A stretch of DNA of 40,447 nucleotides from Lutibacter sp. GTDB lineage: Bacteria > Bacteroidota > Bacteroidia > Flavobacteriales > Flavobacteriaceae. This document shows positions 1 through 6,982 of the stretch, piece by piece (the stretch's first letter is position 1; every line of letters starts with the position of its first letter). Both the position numbers and the translations under genes were made by a program. The stretch is taken from assembly GCA_021647265.1 (NCBI GenBank), contig JAKIVA010000024.1, positions 1 through 40,447 on the forward strand, written 5' to 3'. The notes under the pieces were generated by a model that was not told where the DNA came from, made no database searches, and saw only the letters and a list, made by a program, of their open reading frames with translations.

Positions 1-44
1 GCCGAACATAAGTCCGACACCCTCTTCCTTTTTCAGCATCTTTG

Positions 45-419
45 CTATTGAACGAAAACAGTTTCTGTAGTCGTCGTTTCTTGTTCAACTTTAATAATCC
101 CTTCTCCAGTTAGCGATCCATTGGTAACGTCAATATTTAACACTGCTACTCCAGCTTGACCTAATTGATAGACTTCATCGAAGTTAAAAATGGCTTCTCC
201 TGCTGAATTTGTAATTGTCGTATCATAAAGAACAACACTCGCAGGCTGATTTGTTGTTGATTGTCCATAAACAATAACAGTTGCACCTACTACAGCTTGA
301 CTACTTGCGTCCAATACACGAATAACAGCAACAGTATCCTCTTTCTTTCGACACGAAACTAGCATTACCGAAATAAGTAAAGCGAATAATCCGAATGTGA
401 AGAACTTATTTAATTTCAT
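45..419 (-). CDS. Small lipoprotein with a carboxypeptidase-regulatory/Ig-like domain
   Basis: 124 residues. The N-terminus is a lipoprotein signal (basic MKLNK, hydrophobic stretch, lipobox VSC with the cysteine at residue 23), so it should be exported and lipid-anchored. After a charged RKKED segment, residues about 30-120 read as one beta-rich domain (VIRVLDASSQAVVGATVIVY, then an AxFNFDEV-like strand). This resembles the carboxypeptidase regulatory-like or CnaB-type folds used as surface modules in Bacteroidetes. The C-terminus is Thr-rich. It starts 16 bases after the stop of the TPR histidine kinase and is probably cotranscribed with it. The function is unknown. The lipoprotein call is firm; the fold is inferred. 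Confidence 0.75.
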   Translation of the reverse strand: MKLNKFFTFGLFALLISVMLVSCRKKEDTVAVIRVLDASSQAVVGATVIVYGQSTTNQPASVVLYDTTITNSAGEAIFNFDEVYQLGQAGVAVLNIDVTNGSLTGEGIIKVEQETTTTETVFVQ

Positions 420-435
420 AACTTATTAATTTAAT

Positions 436-2430
436 TTACAGCAAAATTTTTATTATTATCTCTGTTCCGTTACCTTGACTTGATATAAATTCAACCTTGC
501 CATTTATAGATTTCACTCTAGATAATATATTTTTTTGGCCTATTCCCTTATTTTTCACTTTGGTGTTAAACCCAACACCATTATCTTTAATAGTAAGTGC
601 CAGATTTTCCGCCTCTTTATAAAATTCAATTTTCACTTCAGTTGCTTCGGCATACTTATTAATATTTTGAAGTGATTCTTGTAGTATTCTATAACAATTA
701 ATTTTAATACTATTTGATACCTTTTCCCAGTACATTAAGTTATTAAAATTTAATTCACATTCAAAATTACCTATTTTACTTTGCTTAGCTATTAATTGCT
801 CCACTAACTTTTTAAAACTAGTATTAGAATTAAACAAACTTGTTTTAAGATTGTGTGAAATTTTCCGAATATCTCCTTCTATTATTTGTATCTCTTCAAT
901 ATATTCTTCACGCTCTTTAATCTCTTTTTCTGTTGTACCTTCATTTAGGCTATCTAAACTTAATCTAGTCCCAAATAAACGACCAAGAATACCATCGTGT
1001 AATTCTTCTGCGATTCGTTCTTTTTCTTTATTACTTCCTTCTTGAAATTTTGATTGCTGAGAAAGCATTAGATTATAAATCTCTACATTGGCTTCTTCTT
1101 GTTTTTTATTTAATTCTAGCTCTTTATTTTTTGAACGCTGCCTAAGATAAATAAACACAAGTGAAGAAAAAGCACCACCAATTATTAAAGAAATTGTTAA
1201 AAGCCAATTCTTTTTTGAAATATCTTTATTTTCTTTAGTTATTTCATCTGTCTCATAGGCAATACGTGTGAATTTTTCACGAATAATTCTTTCTGCTTGT
1301 TGCAAACTATCCGATAGTTGAATGTATTTTAACAAGTATTCTTTAGCTTTTTCAGTAGGTTCTAGTTTTGAAAGGAGGAGGTAGGATTCTAATAAACCTT
1401 TATTATAATTTGATTTTTTGGCAATTGTTTTTGAAGTAGTGAGGTATTGAATAGCTTTTAAAGTGTCATGTATTGATTGAAAGTATTCTGATATATGAAT
1501 ATTACTTATTACTTGTCCATCTTTAATATTTAGACTATCTCTAATTCTTAATGATTTATAGAAAAGATTCGGAAGCTCCTCAAACTGATTCAATTTAAAT
1601 TTTGAATAAGCTAAATTGTCAATTAATGTAGCATATATTAGAGGTCTAGAATTAAATAGGTATTCCATTTCTAAAGCTCTACTATAGTACTTAATAGATT
1701 CTCTATAATCATTTTTCATACTATATACCCAACCTATATTATTTAAAGACATTGCTTTAAGATATTTATTGTCTAGCCTTTGTAAAAATTTGATGGCATT
1801 TTGATGGTTTTCAATGGCTAAGTTATATCTACCTAATTTATTGTAAACTACTGCGAGGTTATTATAAGCTAAATATAAATTTTGATATTGTGTACTATTC
1901 TTTAATTTAGAGATTGACTTAATCGTATTTATCTCGCTACCTGTATAATCTTTTATCCTTTCTTGAATAGTTGCCATGCTCAATAACATTCTACCTGAGT
2001 TCAACTCATCATTTATATAATTATAAGTATCAAGAGCTTTGTTGTAAAAATAAAATGAACTATCTGGTTTATATTTTAACTGATAATAATAACCAAAATA
2101 TTCATTTGCCAAAGCATAGCTTAAAGAATCGTTTTTAATAAAAGTAGTATTTAGAATATTTAGATTTACTTTTTTAAATTCATTTAGATGACCATATATT
2201 AAATACTTGTATCCTAACTTTAATGCTGAGTTAATTTTTAGAGAGTCATTTTCAAGTTTATTAATTAAAATTTTAGCTTTTATTAATGCTTTAATTCGTA
2301 GAGTATCATTATCAGACAATGAGAAAAGACTATCTAATTTATTATTAAAAGTACTGGTTTTATATGTTACTGTATTTTTTGAACAACTAGTAACAAAAAA
2401 AAGAAGAATTATTATAAAACAACGAATCAT
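436..2430 (-). CDS. TPR-containing sensor histidine kinase (HisKA_3/NarX-like)
   Basis: 664 residues. The N-terminus is a lipoprotein-like signal (lipobox FVTSC at about residue 16). Residues about 30-370 are helical tetratricopeptide repeats (for example ALANEYFGYYYQLKYKPDSS and LNNIGWVYSMKNDYRESIKY). A single membrane helix lies near 405-428 (WLLTISLIIGGAFSSLVFIY), followed by a Lys/Glu-rich coiled coil. The dimerisation/phosphoacceptor segment is EKERIAEELHDGILGRL, with His478 as the expected phosphorylated residue of the HisKA_3 class. A GHKL ATPase domain ends the protein (N-box LQESLQNINKYAEA, G1 DNGVGF, G2 GIGQKNI, and a GNGTEI C-terminal box). This class normally pairs with NarL/LuxR-type regulators, but the nearest regulator here is a LytTR protein at 3053-3820. 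The signal sensed is unknown. Confidence 0.9.
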   Translation of the reverse strand: MIRCFIIILLFFVTSCSKNTVTYKTSTFNNKLDSLFSLSDNDTLRIKALIKAKILINKLENDSLKINSALKLGYKYLIYGHLNEFKKVNLNILNTTFIKNDSLSYALANEYFGYYYQLKYKPDSSFYFYNKALDTYNYINDELNSGRMLLSMATIQERIKDYTGSEINTIKSISKLKNSTQYQNLYLAYNNLAVVYNKLGRYNLAIENHQNAIKFLQRLDNKYLKAMSLNNIGWVYSMKNDYRESIKYYSRALEMEYLFNSRPLIYATLIDNLAYSKFKLNQFEELPNLFYKSLRIRDSLNIKDGQVISNIHISEYFQSIHDTLKAIQYLTTSKTIAKKSNYNKGLLESYLLLSKLEPTEKAKEYLLKYIQLSDSLQQAERIIREKFTRIAYETDEITKENKDISKKNWLLTISLIIGGAFSSLVFIYLRQRSKNKELELNKKQEEANVEIYNLMLSQQSKFQEGSNKEKERIAEELHDGILGRLFGTRLSLDSLNEGTTEKEIKEREEYIEEIQIIEGDIRKISHNLKTSLFNSNTSFKKLVEQLIAKQSKIGNFECELNFNNLMYWEKVSNSIKINCYRILQESLQNINKYAEATEVKIEFYKEAENLALTIKDNGVGFNTKVKNKGIGQKNILSRVKSINGKVEFISSQGNGTEIIIKILL

Positions 2431-2488
2431 TTAACAGCTATTTTAATACAAAATACGTTAAATTAAATTAATTAGTTCTATTTTTTTA

Positions 2489-2523
2489 TTAACAAAAACC
2501 TTGAGTTACAAGGTTTTTGTTAA
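2489..2523 (-). terminator. Hairpin between the 59-residue lipoprotein and the histidine kinase gene
   Basis: There is a perfect 15-bp inverted repeat (arms 2489-2503 and 2509-2523) around a 5-base loop. In the minus-strand RNA the 3' arm is U-rich (GGTTTTTGTT). It begins 5 bases after the stop of the small lipoprotein gene. It may terminate or attenuate transcription into the kinase gene, or act as an RNA stabiliser. There is no separate U tract beyond the stem, so termination is not certain. Confidence 0.55.
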
Positions 2524-2528
2524 CTATT

Positions 2529-2708
2529 CTATGAGCCTGGAGGCGGAGGGGGGGGCGATGGTGGATTTATATCACCTCCTGAATCATCAGCAACAATTTC
2601 TTGGTTATCTATTAACATTTGTAATTCTTCATCTGTTTCGGTATCATTACAGGATATAAAAAGGTTACTACAAAGTAATAAAACTGGTATTAAACGTATT
2701 AATTTCAT
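2529..2708 (-). CDS. 59-residue lipoprotein with acidic middle and polyproline tail
   Basis: This short gene starts with ATG at 2708 and ends with TAG at 2529-2531. The product begins MKLIRLIPVLLLCSNLFISC, a clear lipoprotein signal with the lipidated Cys at position 20. An acidic stretch follows (NDTETDEELQ, then a DD motif), and it ends in PPSPPPPPPGS. The proline tail is encoded across an 8-base G run on the plus strand (2548-2555), which is unusual in this AT-rich region. It lies between the response regulator and the kinase on the same strand and may be a small envelope partner of that system. No known family is recognised. The signal peptide makes it likely to be real. Confidence 0.65.
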   Translation of the reverse strand: MKLIRLIPVLLLCSNLFISCNDTETDEELQMLIDNQEIVADDSGGDINPPSPPPPPPGS

Positions 2709-3052
2709 TATTTATTAGTTTAAAAATTAGACAATAGTTTCCCCTCCCATTTATTTAAATGGGTAGCAATAGCACTTTGGAAAACTTGAACTAATCAATG
2801 TGGGAACTCATTGATTTTTAAGCAGAATTTGAATGGTAGACTAATTTTCCCTAATTGGTTTACTCTTTTTATTCTACACCTTTTTGAAGCTTCATTTATT
2901 CAATTGAAAATGATTAATTAATCAATTTGTACAATTCAAAATTAAGTATTAACCCTAATTTTAAATACAATTTTAATATGCGTTTTGTACATATCCCTAT
3001 TGGAATAGTGTATTAACTAATTTGAATGGTGAATGGCTATTCTATTTAATTC
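2709..3052. other. Non-coding spacer with two hairpins
   Basis: This 344-base stretch has no convincing ORF. It contains a hairpin at about 2746-2763 (CCCATTT / AAATGGG, 4-base loop) and another at 2793-2816 (AATCAATG / CATTGATT, 8-base loop, then T-rich on the plus side). On the minus strand a TAATTTTG at 2944-2937 matches the Bacteroidetes -7 element, with a TTG 23 bases upstream. It is more than 200 bases from the lipoprotein start, which would give a long structured 5' UTR. In AT-rich DNA such a match can be chance. Confidence 0.4.
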
Positions 3053-3820
3053 TTAAGTAAGCTTTATTTGCTGTGGGTAGCTATCAAAGTTTCCATTTGA
3101 CCATAAGTTTTTAATTTCTACCATTTTGGATTTAAGTGATTTTGAAAAAGGAACTAGGGTATTTGTATATTTTAAAGAACATTGAAATTTACTAAAGTGA
3201 ATTTTTGTGATGTATTTGATGTTAATCATATAACTCTTATGGATACGAGTAAATATCTTAGGTAAGTTTGTTTCAAAGGTTTTTAATGTTTTGAAGGAAG
3301 TAACCATTGTTCCATCTTTTAAATAAAAATCTGTAGTATTGTTATCAGCTTTTAAATAGACAATATCATCCACTAATAAAAATCTATATTCAGTAAACGA
3401 TTTTAAACATATTGATCTAATATCAGGTTGTTTATTTTCAAACCTCATTAATGTTTTTTTCAAATCAAAATAATTTAATGGTTTCAAAATATAATCGAAA
3501 ACTCCATTTTTAATAGCTTCATAGGATTGAGCTGTAGAAGTATTCATTGCAATAAATTGAGGTAACCATTTTAGAAACTGGTATACTTCAGGGATTATTG
3601 TGAAAGAAGATTGTTTTGTAATTCCAACCGTTAGTTCCGTATCAAAAAAGACAAGGTGTGGTAATTGATCTATAATTAAGTTAATTGCATCTTCTCTGTT
3701 TCTTGCAATTCCTACACAACTATAATTAGAATATTTTGTAAGTAGTTGCTGTAATTTATTTATAGCATCTATTTGAGAATCTACAATAACATATTTGTAT
3801 TTTTTTGAAGAATATAGCAT
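3053..3820 (-). CDS. LytTR-family response regulator
   Basis: 255 residues. Residues about 8-125 form a receiver domain. The first acidic site is Asp14 (VDSQ, with the usual second acidic residue replaced by Ser15), the phosphoacceptor is Asp60 (VFFDTEL), a Thr lies at about 94-96, and Lys113 is in ILKPL. Residues about 145-240 are a LytTR DNA-binding domain (FLLVDDIVYLKADNNTTDFYL, then RIHKSYMIN). It is expected to bind direct-repeat promoter sites as a phosphorylated dimer. The incomplete acidic pocket may weaken Mg-dependent phosphorylation. It is the first gene of the minus-strand cluster that includes the TPR histidine kinase, so the two are probably partners, although LytTR regulators usually pair with a different kinase class. 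Confidence 0.85.
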   Translation of the reverse strand: MLYSSKKYKYVIVDSQIDAINKLQQLLTKYSNYSCVGIARNREDAINLIIDQLPHLVFFDTELTVGITKQSSFTIIPEVYQFLKWLPQFIAMNTSTAQSYEAIKNGVFDYILKPLNYFDLKKTLMRFENKQPDIRSICLKSFTEYRFLLVDDIVYLKADNNTTDFYLKDGTMVTSFKTLKTFETNLPKIFTRIHKSYMINIKYITKIHFSKFQCSLKYTNTLVPFSKSLKSKMVEIKNLWSNGNFDSYPQQIKLT

Positions 3821-3877
3821 TTTATTATAAAACGTTTATTGTATTCTTTAAAAATATCCTTACTTTTAGAAATACTA

Positions 3878-3894
3878 TTACGGTTAAACCGTAA
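3878..3894. promoter_or_regulatory. 17-bp palindrome upstream of the LytTR regulator
   Basis: TTACGGTT-A-AACCGTAA is a perfect 8-1-8 inverted repeat lying 58 bases upstream of the regulator start codon. Its position and symmetry suggest a dimer-binding operator. No binding protein can be named. The integrase gene also ends nearby (3983), so the site lies in the spacer between the two. Confidence 0.4.
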
Positions 3895-3982
3895 AATTAA
3901 ATTTGAAATAAAACACCCTATACTGAAAATTCAAATAACTGATTTTACTACTTTGGTGTTTTTGAAATAGTTTACATAGCAA

Positions 3983-5233
3983 CTAACTTGACTGTAAGTT
4001 TTGATTATTAGAGTTTCCCTTAAGTTTAAGTTTCTCCTTAAGTAAATTCATATCATAGCTCACTTTTTTGTCTAAAATTTTAGCATAGTGCTGTGTGGTT
4101 TTTAACGATTTATGGCCTAACATTTTACTCACAGATTCAATTGAAACTCCATTTGTTAATGTCACTGTTGTAGCAAAAGTATGACGTGCTAAATGAAAAG
4201 TTAGATTTTTTGTGATACCACAGATAGCACCTATTTCTTTTAAATATGCATTCATTTTTTGATTGCTAAGTACCGGAAGTAATTTATTCCTATTTAAAGC
4301 TTCTTTATGATTTTCATACTTCTCAATTATAGTAGCTACAGTTGGCAAAATCGGGATATTACTTATTGTGTTTGTTTTGGTTCTTTTTGTTTTAATCCAC
4401 TGGTCTCCATCAATACCAAGAACTATATTTTCTTTTGAAAGTTTTTTTACATCGGCATAAGCTAAACCAGTAAAACAACTGAATATAAATATATCTCTAA
4501 CCTGATCTAAACGTGGAATGCTAAATTCCTTTTCAATCATATTTTGAATTTCATTTTCAGATAAAAATTCTCTATCAACTGTTTTTAATCTAGCCTTCCA
4601 ATTGAAAAATGGATCCTTCAGTATCCAACCATTTGCATAAGCGATTCTTATTACTTTTTTAAAATTGGTAATGTATTTTATTGTTGTATTGTGAGCACAA
4701 TCCCTCTCCGTTTTTAAATAATATTCTAAACCTGTAATAAACTTATGATCCACCTCATTAACTGGAATATCATTTAATTTATACTCAAATTTTATAAAGT
4801 CTTCTACATGGCTTTTTGCAGTACGATACCGCAGAGCCGTACCTTTTGCAAACTCCTTACCAATTAATTTTTCAACTTGATTATTATGATCCTGAAATAT
4901 TTTTAAAAGCATCTTCTCATTCTTGTGTTTGCCTAAATAAACATCTCGAACATTTAAAGAAGTGAATGATTTATTTTCATCAATGAAATGTTGATGTATT
5001 TTATAGATTTTATTTGAAATTAAATCAATATACTGATTAATTTCCTGTGCCTCTTTAGAAAATCCTTTTACCTTATTAGCTTCAGAATTCCATTTTTCTA
5101 GATTTACCTTTCTATTTATACTAAATTCAGCACGTTTTCCATTTACCGTGATTCTAAGGTAAATATTAGCCTTATTATTTCTATCAAATTTGGCTCTTTT
5201 GATATAAAATAGTAGTGAAATTGAATTTTTCAT
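3983..5233 (-). CDS. Tyrosine site-specific recombinase (integrase)
   Basis: 416 residues. It follows the Bacteroidetes integrase layout: an N-terminal arm-binding domain (about 1-95, FYIKRAKFDRNNKANIYLRI), a SAM-like core-binding domain (about 110-205) and a C-terminal catalytic domain. Visible catalytic residues are His347-x-x-Arg350 (HLARHTFA), His374 (LGHKSL) and the nucleophile Tyr383 (QHYAKI). The usual first arginine position reads FTGLAYADV, that is Ala where many families have Arg; this is common in Bacteroidetes recombinases. The gene lies next to the 3' end of tRNA-Ser, a typical arrangement for an integrated element extending to lower coordinates. No second att copy is visible in the window, so the element type and whether it is still mobile are unknown. 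Confidence 0.92.
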   Translation of the reverse strand: MKNSISLLFYIKRAKFDRNNKANIYLRITVNGKRAEFSINRKVNLEKWNSEANKVKGFSKEAQEINQYIDLISNKIYKIHQHFIDENKSFTSLNVRDVYLGKHKNEKMLLKIFQDHNNQVEKLIGKEFAKGTALRYRTAKSHVEDFIKFEYKLNDIPVNEVDHKFITGLEYYLKTERDCAHNTTIKYITNFKKVIRIAYANGWILKDPFFNWKARLKTVDREFLSENEIQNMIEKEFSIPRLDQVRDIFIFSCFTGLAYADVKKLSKENIVLGIDGDQWIKTKRTKTNTISNIPILPTVATIIEKYENHKEALNRNKLLPVLSNQKMNAYLKEIGAICGITKNLTFHLARHTFATTVTLTNGVSIESVSKMLGHKSLKTTQHYAKILDKKVSYDMNLLKEKLKLKGNSNNQNLQSS

Positions 5234-5276
5234 AATTTTTGCAATTTTTAAGTATATAAATATACAAAATATAAGT

Positions 5277-5284
5277 CAAAAATA
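5277..5284 (-). promoter_or_regulatory. Candidate -7 element for the integrase gene
   Basis: On the minus strand this reads TATTTTTG, matching TAnnTTTG, 43 bases upstream of the integrase start. No exact TTG lies at the expected -33 distance (CTG is present), so the match is partial. Confidence 0.35.
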
Positions 5285-5320
5285 ATTTGAAACACTATAT
5301 TTTTCAGCATCTACAGAAGT

Positions 5321-5361
5321 ATTCGGGGTCAGTTGATATTCATTTTTTACTGACCCCGAAT
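5321..5361. repeat. GC-rich 13-bp dyad between integrase and tRNA-Ser
   Basis: ATTCGGGGTCAGT at 5321-5333 is repeated as a perfect inverted copy at 5349-5361 with a 15-base T-rich spacer. It is far richer in GC than its surroundings. Its location between the recombinase start and its presumed tRNA target suggests a recombinase or accessory-factor binding site, or a terminator protecting the integrase promoter from read-through. Confidence 0.55.
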
Positions 5362-5415
5362 TAGCCCCTTTTTATACCATATTTAATGATATAATTTGAT
5401 ATTTTATCAAATAAA

Positions 5416-5448
5416 AAAAGCCTATAAACATAATATTTATAGGCTTTT
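5416..5448 (-). terminator. Intrinsic terminator of the rpsP-rimM-tRNA-Ser unit
   Basis: A 13-bp perfect stem (AAAAGCCTATAAA / TTTATAGGCTTTT) with a 7-base loop is followed in the minus-strand RNA by a run of U residues. It starts 24 bases past the 3' end of the tRNA, where termination is expected. The A-rich other side could also allow some termination in the plus direction. Confidence 0.8.
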
Positions 5449-5471
5449 GTTATTTTTTGGGTGTATTATTG

Positions 5472-5556
5472 CAGAGAGGAAGGGATTCGAACCCTCGATA
5501 CGTTGCCGTATACACACTTTCCAGGCGTGCGCCTTCGACCACTCGGCCACCTCTCT
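5472..5556 (-). tRNA. tRNA-Ser (anticodon GGA)
   Basis: 85 nucleotides fold as a class II tRNA. The acceptor is AGAGAGG / CCTCTCT, the D arm begins TGGCCGAGTGG, and the anticodon stem-loop is CACGC-CTGGAAA-GTGTG with anticodon GGA. A long variable arm (TATACGGCAACGTA) and the T arm GAGGG-TTCGAAT-CCCTT follow. G73 is the serine discriminator base. The 3' CCA is not encoded. It sits 5 bases after the rimM stop on the same strand and is probably processed from the rpsP-rimM transcript. Its 3' end faces the integrase, making it the likely attB site. Confidence 0.95.
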
Positions 5557-5561
5557 AATTT

Positions 5562-6092
5562 TTATTGATTTAAGTATAAATCAATTAAGCCCTCAGGTGT
5601 TTTTACTAGAATTGTACGATTTTCTCTATCTACTTTTTCAATAAAATGGTCAATCATTGGAATAAAAATAGTTGACCCATTTGCATTTACTTCAAATAAT
5701 GGCTGTGCAGTAGAATCATTAACTCCCGTAATTACACCTATATAACCAAAGTTAATATCTTCAATATCAAAATTTACAATTTCATGGTAGTAAAATTTAT
5801 TTCCTGTAAGTTTTGGAAGAAACTCAAGTGGTAAATACAATGCTGCTCCCATAATTGTATTGGCATCATCTTCATTTGCTATATCTTCAAACTGAACACG
5901 TAATTGATTTCCTTTTTGCAGTAAACTTTTTTCAATAAAAAATGGAACCAAATCATTGCCTAAAGCAATAAATACTGATTCCAAATTTTTATACAATTCA
6001 GGTTCGTCAGTGTCTAATTTAACAACTACTTCACCTCTAAAACTATGTTTTCGTACGATTTTGCCTAAATAAAAACAATCTTCTTTACGCAT
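5562..6092 (-). CDS. rimM: Ribosome maturation factor RimM
   Basis: 176 residues, the usual family length. The N-terminal RimM domain starts with YLGKIVRKHSFRGEVVVKLDTDEPELY, the typical G-x-I-x-x-x-H-G-h-x-G-E-hxh pattern. A C-terminal PRC-barrel domain follows (FYYHEIVNFDIEDINFGYIGVITGV, then IPMIDHFIEKVDRENRTILVKTPEGLIDLY). RimM binds ribosomal protein S19 and helps 30S head maturation. The gene starts 15 bases after the rpsP stop, the conserved rpsP-rimM pairing. Confidence 0.96.
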   Translation of the reverse strand: MRKEDCFYLGKIVRKHSFRGEVVVKLDTDEPELYKNLESVFIALGNDLVPFFIEKSLLQKGNQLRVQFEDIANEDDANTIMGAALYLPLEFLPKLTGNKFYYHEIVNFDIEDINFGYIGVITGVNDSTAQPLFEVNANGSTIFIPMIDHFIEKVDRENRTILVKTPEGLIDLYLNQ

Positions 6093-6107
6093 TTTCGTAA
6101 CAATAAA

Positions 6108-6692
6108 TTACTCTGCTTTTCCTTCTTCAGTTGCAGCAGCTTGTGCATCGTCAATTGTTTGAGGAGCTTCCTCTTCAACTTTTTCGGTTGCTGCTTTTTC
6201 TGCTGCTTTTGCATCAGCCTCAGCTTTAATTGCAGCATTTTCAACTTCTTGAACTGCAGCTAATCGCTCTTCATTTATCTTTATTTCAGTAGCTAATGCT
6301 GCTGCTTTTGCTTCTGCTTGAACTTTTGATAAACCTTCTTTTTTAGCAGTAAGTTTTGCTTCTTTTTCAGTTACCCAAGCTTGAAATTTTTCCTCAGCTT
6401 GTTCTTCTGTTAAAGCACCTTTTCTAACACCTCCTACTAAGTGATTTTTCAACATCGCTCCTTTATAAGATAAAATTGCTTTTGCTGTATCAGTTGGTTG
6501 TGCACCATTTTGCAACCATTTCACGGCTCCATCAACATCTAAATCAATAGAAGCAGGATTTGTATTAGGATTATAAGTCCCAATTTTTTCTAAATACTTA
6601 CCATCTCTTTTAGCGCGTGCATCTGCAGCCACTATCCAATAAAATGGTTTTCCTTTTTTACCGTGTCTTTGTAATCTAATTTTTACTGGCAT
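6108..6692 (-). CDS. rpsP: 30S ribosomal protein S16 with a long C-terminal extension
   Basis: 194 residues. Residues 1-80 are canonical S16 (MPVKIRLQRHGKKGKPFYWIV, then YLEKIGTYNPNTNP and AKAILSYKGAM). From about residue 90 an Ala/Glu/Lys-rich, predicted helical tail of about 100 residues follows (EEQAEEKFQAWVTEKEAKL and similar). S16 in most bacteria is 80-90 residues; longer tails are seen in Bacteroidetes. It heads the rpsP-rimM-tRNA-Ser unit, with a -7 element TATATTTG about 50 bases upstream. The tail's function is not known. Confidence 0.97.
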   Translation of the reverse strand: MPVKIRLQRHGKKGKPFYWIVAADARAKRDGKYLEKIGTYNPNTNPASIDLDVDGAVKWLQNGAQPTDTAKAILSYKGAMLKNHLVGGVRKGALTEEQAEEKFQAWVTEKEAKLTAKKEGLSKVQAEAKAAALATEIKINEERLAAVQEVENAAIKAEADAKAAEKAATEKVEEEAPQTIDDAQAAATEEGKAE

Positions 6693-6739
6693 TTGTTTAA
6701 AATTTTAAGGTACGAAACCTTGGTTATTAATTAAGTGCG

Positions 6740-6747
6740 CAAATATA
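6740..6747 (-). promoter_or_regulatory. Candidate -7 element for rpsP
   Basis: The minus strand reads TATATTTG, a perfect TAnnTTTG, 47 bases upstream of the rpsP start. An exact TTG -33 element is not seen at the expected spacing. Ribosomal protein operons often have strong promoters, so the assignment is plausible but partial. Confidence 0.5.
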
Positions 6748-6982
6748 GTGAGATATTTTTAATTAAACACATTATATTTTAGCTTATTTTACAGCGAACT
6801 GAAGACTTTTAAAAATACCGTAATTAACAAGCCCATAACCTGAATATCAATTAGTTCAACAAAAATTAACTCAATACTAAAACTAAATTAAATTTGTTAA
6901 TAAAAAAGCGATGGTTAAGAATTGTAAAATATTTTAAATTCATACTTTTAAAATCTCATACTTTCACAAAATATTCTAGTAC

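Noticed and set aside
2709..3052. Possible structured small RNA between the regulator and lipoprotein genes
   Set aside because: Two hairpins are visible, but there is no convincing promoter-terminator pair bounding an RNA, so I list it only as a spacer.
5396..5644. Plus-strand ORF of 82 codons containing AERKGFEPS
   Set aside because: It is read antisense through tRNA-Ser and the rimM end. The peptide is the familiar artefact of translating a tRNA-Ser gene backwards.
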